DNA from: Bryobacteraceae bacterium
GTDB lineage: Bacteria > Acidobacteriota > Terriglobia > Bryobacterales > Bryobacteraceae
Assembly (NCBI GenBank): GCA_026129905.1
Contig: JAHCHE010000022.1
Location: forward strand, 62,001-126,000
Direction: 5' to 3'
DNA length: 64,000 nt
The notes under the pieces were generated by a model that worked only from the letters and a program-made list of their open reading frames with translations, was not told the DNA's origin and ran no database searches. How positions within the stretch are numbered: the stretch's first letter is position 1; every line of letters starts with the position of its first letter. This document shows, one piece after another, positions 58,665 through 64,000 of the stretch. The translations under genes and the position numbers were made by a program.

Positions 58665-60977
58665 CTATCCCTTGATCTTCTCCAGCAGTTCGCGAATCTG
58701 GCTCTCTTCTTCGCGGGTCGGTTTGCCGCGGAGCGCGGCCTCCAATTCCCTGCGCGCCCGCTGGCTATCGCCGTTCTGGTAGTAGGCCACCCCAAGGTGA
58801 TAGCGCCACGACGCCCGGTCAGGATGTTTGGAAACGAGATCCGTCAGCAGGGCGATCGCCGACTCGTTCAGGTTCTTCTTCACGTAAACCCAGGCCAGCG
58901 TGTCCGTGAAGTCCGGTTCGTTCGGAGCGCGGCTGCGGGCGCGTTGGGCCAGGGCAAGCGCCCGGTCGAGATCGTCGGTGGCCTCGGCCAGGAGAAACGC
59001 GAGATTGTTCAGCGCGACGGCATCGTCCGGCGAGGCGGCGAGCGTCTTCTCGTAGTAGGGGATCGCCCGGAGCCGTTGGCCCTGGTTCTCCAACACGAGC
59101 GCGAGACTCAGGTTCGAAGCCGGGTCGTTCGGCCGCTGCTTGATCACACGCCTCAGGTGGTTGGCCGCCTCCTCATAGTTGCGCTGCTGCATGTAGACGT
59201 GGGCGAGTTGCTGGTGCGCCAACACGTCATCCGGCTGCTCCTCCAGAGTCAGCTTAAGCTCGCGGAGCGCTCGTTCCGGATTGCCCGCGCGAGCCGCGAT
59301 GCTCCCCATCACCCTCCGCCAGAATGGATCCTTCGGGTTCTGGTCAATTTTCGCCTGGATGAGCCGGACCGCGTTGTTGGGGCGTCGCCGCGCGATTTCC
59401 AGCTCCGCCAGCCCAAGCGTTGCCCGCGGGTCGCTAGGCCGCCGCTCGGCCATCGAGCGGAACCGGGCCTCGGCGCGATCGTAGTCCTTCTCAGCCAGCT
59501 CGATTGCCGCGACCCGATAGAGCGCTTCCGGCGCGTCCGGCGCTTGCTGGAGGACTTCTTCGAAACCTGCCTTGGCCAGGTCCCGCTTCCCTAGAAACAG
59601 CCAGGCGTTGGCCCGCAGCATTTTGGCGTTGACGTCGTCCGGACGACGCGACAGGATCTCCTCGGCCACGGCCACCACCTTGGCGTAGTCGCGGTTCTCC
59701 ATGTAAGCGCGCGCCAACCCGTAGCGGGGCGGAAGGTAATTCGGCGACCGCTTCAGCGCTTCCTCGTATTCGACCACCGCGCGCTCCCGGTTACCCTGCA
59801 ACAGGTAGGCCTCGCCGAGGTTGAACCGCAGCGTGGGGTTTTCGGGCAGCGCGCGCAGCGCGGCTTCCAGGTCCGACTGCGCCGCCTGGAGCTCATCCCG
59901 GTTCCCGCTCCGCAGGCGCAGGGCGCCCCGCATGGCGAGCGCCTGGCTGTCGGCGGGGCTATCCGCCAGGACGTCGCCCACACGGCGGAAGGCTTCATCG
60001 GTTTTCCCTTGAATCGCCAGCGTCTCGACAATCTTCTTCTGGAAATCCGGCGTCTTTTTCGCCGCGATTTCCGCGCCTTTTTCGTAGCTCTTCAACGCCT
60101 CGCCGTATTCGCCCACCCGGCGATAGAAATCCCCCACGCTTTCATACGTCGCGGCTTCGGGAAAGGCCGTCAGAAGCCGATCGATCGCCTCGCCGCGCCG
60201 GGCGCGGTCGCCCGCGAGGTGATAATGCAAGGCGAGTTGCAACTGGCACAGGTTGAGGGACGGATTGTTGCTGCACTTCGATTCCAGGATCTTTCCGGCT
60301 TCCTCGATCCGCTTGCCGCGGAAATAGCGGAGCCACAGAAAGTCGTACATTCCGGTGTACGATTTCTGCCTGGCGATAAAGGCTTTCGCGAGCTTCTCGG
60401 CGTCGCCGAACCGCCCACCGGCCGTGAGGCTCTCCGCCAATCCCAGCGCCACCGAACCGTCGTCGGGTTGTATCCGGTTCGCCTGCCGGAAGCTTTGGAT
60501 GGCGGAGCTGTAGTCTTTCCGCGTCAGAGCGACAAAGCCCTTAACCCGCCGCAGGTGAAACGACTCCGGCAGCGTCTGCTCGGCCCGGGCGATGAGCTGC
60601 TCCGTCTTATCGATGACCACCCCGGCGCTGGACGGATTGGCGGCATAGATGGCCAAGTACAGGTCCGCAAGCCTGGCGAAAGCGTCTTCGTTGGACGGCT
60701 CCAGTTCGGTGGCTCGCTCCAACGCCGCGACCGCTTCGGCGACCCGGCCCAACTGGAGTTCCGCCAGGGCGAGCCGGTAGTAGGCTTCGCCGTACCGCCG
60801 GTCCTTCTGGATCGTCTTGCGGTAAAGGATCGAGGCTTCCTTGAACTTCCCGGCGTCGAAGTATTTGTTTCCGGTAGCCAGCAACTGGCGCTTCGCCGTC
60901 TCCGGATCGCCGCCGCAGCTCAGCAGCGCCACCAACAGTGCTATAACAAGAAGCAGCAACTCTGTGCGCCCGATCAT
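58665..60977 (-). CDS. Large TPR-repeat lipoprotein
   Basis: 770 aa. An N-terminal hydrophobic segment ends in a lipobox-like ALLSCGG (Cys21). The rest is tetratricopeptide repeats, with units such as YRLALAELQLGRVAEAVAAL, FNLGEAYLLQGNRERAVVEY and HLGVAYYQNGDSQRARRELE. The layout resembles TPR lipoproteins of polysaccharide or exosortase loci (PrsT-like). The neighbouring glycosyltransferase and nucleotide-sugar dehydrogenase support an envelope-polysaccharide role. Confidence 0.82.
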   Translation of the reverse strand: MIGRTELLLLVIALLVALLSCGGDPETAKRQLLATGNKYFDAGKFKEASILYRKTIQKDRRYGEAYYRLALAELQLGRVAEAVAALERATELEPSNEDAFARLADLYLAIYAANPSSAGVVIDKTEQLIARAEQTLPESFHLRRVKGFVALTRKDYSSAIQSFRQANRIQPDDGSVALGLAESLTAGGRFGDAEKLAKAFIARQKSYTGMYDFLWLRYFRGKRIEEAGKILESKCSNNPSLNLCQLQLALHYHLAGDRARRGEAIDRLLTAFPEAATYESVGDFYRRVGEYGEALKSYEKGAEIAAKKTPDFQKKIVETLAIQGKTDEAFRRVGDVLADSPADSQALAMRGALRLRSGNRDELQAAQSDLEAALRALPENPTLRFNLGEAYLLQGNRERAVVEYEEALKRSPNYLPPRYGLARAYMENRDYAKVVAVAEEILSRRPDDVNAKMLRANAWLFLGKRDLAKAGFEEVLQQAPDAPEALYRVAAIELAEKDYDRAEARFRSMAERRPSDPRATLGLAELEIARRRPNNAVRLIQAKIDQNPKDPFWRRVMGSIAARAGNPERALRELKLTLEEQPDDVLAHQQLAHVYMQQRNYEEAANHLRRVIKQRPNDPASNLSLALVLENQGQRLRAIPYYEKTLAASPDDAVALNNLAFLLAEATDDLDRALALAQRARSRAPNEPDFTDTLAWVYVKKNLNESAIALLTDLVSKHPDRASWRYHLGVAYYQNGDSQRARRELEAALRGKPTREEESQIRELLEKIKG

Positions 60978-61088
60978 CGCTTCGCTCTTCTATACACTCC
61001 ACCATAGCGCCGGATTCCAGGCAACATTCGCGCTGACCAATCCGCTTCGCGCCTTCCGAGCCGCGCGGCCCCGCTGACAGTCGTCCGT

Positions 61089-62291
61089 ATGCGGATCCTC
61101 CTGGTTACCAACAGTTTCAGCCGGGTTCACGTGGTTTACCTTGCGCGCGCTCTGGCGCCGGATCATCCGGTTCATGTCGTGTCGTTTGGAAAAGACCACG
61201 ATCCCCGTTCGCTTGGAAAGCTGCAATGGTTTTCGCAGGCCACCCTGGTGGAGCGAGAGGACCGGCCCGGCCTGCTCCGCGGTTGGAAGAGCCTCGAACC
61301 TCACTCGGTCGTAGTGAACCGGTCCGCTGAGATGGAACGCGCCCTGCGCCTCCTGGCTTCCCGCGATGAGTACGACTTGATCGTATTTGAACAGCTTGCG
61401 ATGGCGCAGTATGGCGGCTGCGGCTTTCCACGCGAGCGAACGAGGCTGTTCGCCGTCGACTGCCTCACCCGCGCGCTGCTCCAGGTTGCGCTCCGTGGAG
61501 GAAGCCCCGGAGCGTTCCTCGGCGGCGGCCTGGGCTGCCTGCTGATGCGCCGCTATGAATCCTCCATGGCCGCACGTTTCCCGGCTACCATCTACGTCTC
61601 GAAGGTCGACGCCGAATACGCCGTCAAGCGGCGGCTGGTTCCCGCCGAACGGGTGAAAATCCTCCCGCTGGCCGTCGATACCGACTACTTCATTCCGTCG
61701 GCCGAGGCGCAACGCCAAGCCAACCTCCTGGTGTTCTTCGCGAACCTCGGCGAGTATAAGAGCGAACACGGGCTGCTCTGGTTCCACCGGAACGTGTGGC
61801 CGCTGCTGAAGCGCCGCCTGCCGGACCTGCGCCTCGAGGTCGTCGGAGTGAACCCCAGGCCGCGCGTGCAGGCCCTTGCCATGCGCGACCCGGATGTGAC
61901 GGTGGTCGGATTCGCAGCCGACCTGCGCCCGCGCATCCGCGCCGCCGGTTGCGTGATTGTTCCGCTGCGCATCGGCGTGGGAATGAAGAACCGGGTCCTG
62001 GAATCGCTCGCGCTGGGCCAGGCCGTCGTGTCGTCATCCGCGGGGGTCGAGGGTCTCGGCGTTCGCAATGGACGCGAATTGCTGGTGGCGGACCAGCCCC
62101 GCGACTTTGCCGAACAGGTGGAATCCGTCCTGACCAACCCCGCGCTGGCGAGCGAACTCGGTTTGGCGGGCCGGGCCTATGTCGAGCGAGAGCACACCCT
62201 GGCGATGTTACGAGGGCGTTTCCTCGCCGGCATCGCCGGCGTTCACGTGGTACCGGAACCACCCCTGCGCGCTGTGCCGGCCAACGCCTGA
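61089..62291 (+). CDS. GT4-type glycosyltransferase
   Basis: 400 aa, GT-B fold. The C-terminal domain has LPLAVDTDYFIPS, FFANLGEYKSEHGLLWF and the donor-site region VPLRIGVGMKNRVLESLALG, resembling glycosyltransferases found in exosortase/PEP-CTERM polysaccharide loci. N-terminal MRILLVTNSFSRVHVVYLA is the acceptor-side start. It is divergent from the TPR lipoprotein gene and probably adds a sugar during surface polysaccharide assembly. Confidence 0.85.
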   Translation: MRILLVTNSFSRVHVVYLARALAPDHPVHVVSFGKDHDPRSLGKLQWFSQATLVEREDRPGLLRGWKSLEPHSVVVNRSAEMERALRLLASRDEYDLIVFEQLAMAQYGGCGFPRERTRLFAVDCLTRALLQVALRGGSPGAFLGGGLGCLLMRRYESSMAARFPATIYVSKVDAEYAVKRRLVPAERVKILPLAVDTDYFIPSAEAQRQANLLVFFANLGEYKSEHGLLWFHRNVWPLLKRRLPDLRLEVVGVNPRPRVQALAMRDPDVTVVGFAADLRPRIRAAGCVIVPLRIGVGMKNRVLESLALGQAVVSSSAGVEGLGVRNGRELLVADQPRDFAEQVESVLTNPALASELGLAGRAYVEREHTLAMLRGRFLAGIAGVHVVPEPPLRAVPANA

Positions 62292-62310
62292 TCGCAGCGC
62301 CGTCCGCGCG

Positions 62311-63636
62311 TCAGAGCCGGACGATGTTGTCCGACTGCACTCCTTTCAGAGCGTTGCGCGTATCGACAATCAGGCGCGCGTTCGCCACCACCGGGGCATA
62401 GTCGACGCACGTATGATCGGTGACGATCACCACGCAATCCGCCTCGCGGGTCATGGCAGCCAGGTCCTCGGACAACAGTTCGGAGGAATCCAGCTTCACT
62501 TTCGGGACATGCGGGTCGGTGTATGTCACCTTGGCCCCGCGTTTCCGCAGCAGCAGCGCGATGTCCAGCGCGGGAGACTCGCGGACGTCGTCGATGTCCC
62601 GTTTGTACGCCATCCCCAGCAGGTGTATGTGCGAGCCTTTGACCGGCTTGCCTTGATCGTTGAGCGCGTTCTGCACCTTCTCCACGGCGAACATCGGCAT
62701 CTGGCCGTTGATGTAGCCCGCCAGTTCTATAAAACGCGCCTCGATGCCGGCCTGCTTGGTCTTCCATGACAGGTAGAACGGATCGATGGGGATGCAGTGC
62801 CCGCCCAAGCCCGGACCGGGGTAGAACGGCATGAACCCGAACGGCTTTGTCGCCGCCGCGTCGATCACCTCCCAGACGTTGATCCCCATCCGGTCGCACA
62901 TCAGGGCCATCTCGTTCACCAATCCGATGTTGATCATCCGGAAAGTGTTCTCGAGCAGCTTGACCATTTCGGCCACCTGCGTGGAACTCACCGGGACAAC
63001 CCGCTCCAGGGCCTGCGAATAGAGCAGCGTCGCCAGTTCCGTGCAGGCCGGCGTCACGCCGCCCACCACCTTCGGGATGTTGGACGTCTGGTAGGTCGGG
63101 TTCCCCGGATCCACCCGTTCGGGCGAAAAGCACAGAAAGAAATCGCGTCCCACCTTGCGGTCGTCACGCTCGAGCATCGGCAGGACGAATTCATCGGTCG
63201 TCCCCGGGTACGTGGTCGATTCCAGGATCACCAGCGCGCCTGGCCGCAGAAAACGCCCGATCTCCTCGCAGGCCGACGCGATGAAGCTCATGTCGGGGTC
63301 CTTGGTTTTCCGAAGCGGCGTCGGCACGCAGATATTCAGCGTTTCCATATCCGCAATCACGGAAAAATCGGTGGTGGCGCGGATCTTCTTCTGTTCCACC
63401 AGCCGTGCCAGCGTTTCCGCCGGCACATCTTGAACGTAGGATTCGCCCCGGTTGATGGCTTCGGCTTTCCAGTTGCTCACGTCGACGCCGGTTACGCTGA
63501 AACCCGCCCTGGCGAACTCCACCGCCAGCGGCAGTCCGACGTAGCCAAGTCCCACCACGCCGACATGGGCTGTCCGGGAGCGGATCTTCTCGGCCAACGC
63601 TTCAGCGGCGCTTCTCGTCACGAATGTGCCTTTCAT
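62311..63636 (-). CDS. UDP-N-acetyl-hexosamine-type nucleotide-sugar dehydrogenase
   Basis: 441 aa. The NAD-binding start VGVVGLGYVGLPLAVEFARA is followed by ESTTYPGTTDEFV, the central-domain PGPGLGGHCIPIDPFYLSWK with the catalytic Cys in GGHCIP, and the C-terminal YKRDIDDVRESPAL. The sequence is closer to WbpA/WecC-type UDP-GlcNAc or UDP-ManNAc 6-dehydrogenases than to UDP-glucose dehydrogenase. The ATG at 63636 has GGAG 6 bases upstream; an upstream ATG at 63660 is less likely. It overlaps the dapF-like gene by 35 bp and supplies a uronic acid for polysaccharide. Confidence 0.9.
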   Translation of the reverse strand: MKGTFVTRSAAEALAEKIRSRTAHVGVVGLGYVGLPLAVEFARAGFSVTGVDVSNWKAEAINRGESYVQDVPAETLARLVEQKKIRATTDFSVIADMETLNICVPTPLRKTKDPDMSFIASACEEIGRFLRPGALVILESTTYPGTTDEFVLPMLERDDRKVGRDFFLCFSPERVDPGNPTYQTSNIPKVVGGVTPACTELATLLYSQALERVVPVSSTQVAEMVKLLENTFRMINIGLVNEMALMCDRMGINVWEVIDAAATKPFGFMPFYPGPGLGGHCIPIDPFYLSWKTKQAGIEARFIELAGYINGQMPMFAVEKVQNALNDQGKPVKGSHIHLLGMAYKRDIDDVRESPALDIALLLRKRGAKVTYTDPHVPKVKLDSSELLSEDLAAMTREADCVVIVTDHTCVDYAPVVANARLIVDTRNALKGVQSDNIVRL

Positions 63637-64000
63637 ACCAACTCCAATAGTAGTCGCCATGGGCCACGATCTCGGCGGGACCCGTCTGCGAAAGCTCCAA
63701 CTTTACATCGTCCCAGCGCACGTCCAGGGGGCTCCGGCAGGTCAAAACGCGGACCGGGCTTCGCAGGACGCCGCGAAGAATGCCCGCCGCCGCCGCGCCC
63801 GCAGCTCCAGTCCCCGAACTAAGCGTTTCCCCGGCCCCTCGCTCGTAAAACCGGGCCTCCGCCGTATGCTCGTCCAGCACGCGCACGAACGAGACGTTGG
63901 TACGGCGGGGAAACCTTGCGTGGCCCTCAATTTGTCTTGCGGTGGACGTCCAATTCTCCGGGAAATCCGCGACAAAAACGGCGCACTGCGGGTTGCCGAC
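63602..64000 (-). CDS. dapF: Diaminopimelate epimerase-like protein, C-terminal 132 residues (gene runs off the right edge)
   Basis: The open frame continues to the window edge, so the 5' end is missing. VGNPQCAVFVADFPENW, FPRRTNVSFVRVLDEHT and YERGAGETLSSGTGAAGAAA follow the C-terminal half of DapF, which interconverts LL- and meso-diaminopimelate for peptidoglycan and lysine. In DapF the second catalytic Cys lies in GETxxCGTG; here the residue is Ser (GETLSSGTG). It may thus be a divergent epimerase or a paralogue with another activity. The N-terminal catalytic Cys is outside the window. Confidence 0.75.
   Translation of the reverse strand, partial: VGNPQCAVFVADFPENWTSTARQIEGHARFPRRTNVSFVRVLDEHTAEARFYERGAGETLSSGTGAAGAAAAGILRGVLRSPVRVLTCRSPLDVRWDDVKLELSQTGPAEIVAHGDYYWSWYERHIRDEKRR

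Overview
The window reads as chromosomal DNA of a high-GC, Gram-negative, motile acidobacterium, most likely in the Solibacter/Bryobacter lineage. The evidence is Oar-type TonB receptors with carboxypeptidase-regulatory domains, a beta-propeller protein ending in what looks like the Solibacter-type C-terminal domain, a VWFA-like secreted protein, LpxD (hence lipid A) and a flagellar cluster. I saw no rRNA, tRNA, CRISPR array, insertion sequence or phage gene.

Layout. 1-84: 5' end of an unidentified leftward gene. 304-4840: Oar-like receptor with a coupled MFS transporter. 5082-14791: complex I operon nuoC-D-I-J-K-L-M-N-H, without A, B, E, F or G, ending in a double hairpin. 21688-14893 (leftward): compact operon lpxD, LOG-family hydrolase, SpoIIE-type phosphatase, K+ channel with TrkA-N domain, NAD(P)HX repair enzyme, tsaE. 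21810-26361: a beta-barrel protein without the usual plug, a VWFA-like protein and a membrane-anchored coiled-coil protein. 29410-26398 (leftward): flgM-flgN-flgK-flgL with two exact sigma-28 -10 octamers. 29482-37629: carboxypeptidase-regulatory protein, GH16 glycosidase, Zn/Cd P-type ATPase, SBBP protein and AI-2E-type exporter. 40247-37737: enolase-superfamily enzyme with an MFS transporter. 41354-40383: molybdopterin-binding protein behind an AT-rich promoter. 43865-41540: argC-argB-GNAT arginine operon behind a well-formed double ARG box. 44536-46094: small AtzG/GatC-like subunit with an amidase. 46111-48111: esterase and OmpA-family protein.

48.1-53.4 kb is the least ordinary part. A 60-bp fragment of a DinB-family gene (48302-48361) is repeated in inverted orientation inside the intact DinB gene (51821-51880). 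Between the two copies lie a gene of visibly lower GC for a 589-aa helical-repeat protein with a Fis-type HTH, a proline cis-4-hydroxylase-like dioxygenase, and a small overlapping gene. A HicBA toxin-antitoxin pair and an AraC-DinB fusion regulator follow. The right end holds a SWIM/SNF2 helicase, an NCS1-like permease, a large TPR lipoprotein, a glycosyltransferase, a nucleotide-sugar dehydrogenase (likely surface polysaccharide) and the 3' part of a dapF-like gene.

One pattern crosses the window: at several unrelated genes without a Shine-Dalgarno sequence, a -10-like hexamer sits only 5-10 bases before the start codon, which suggests leaderless transcripts. In contrast, genes inside operons are packed with ATGA/GTGA overlaps.
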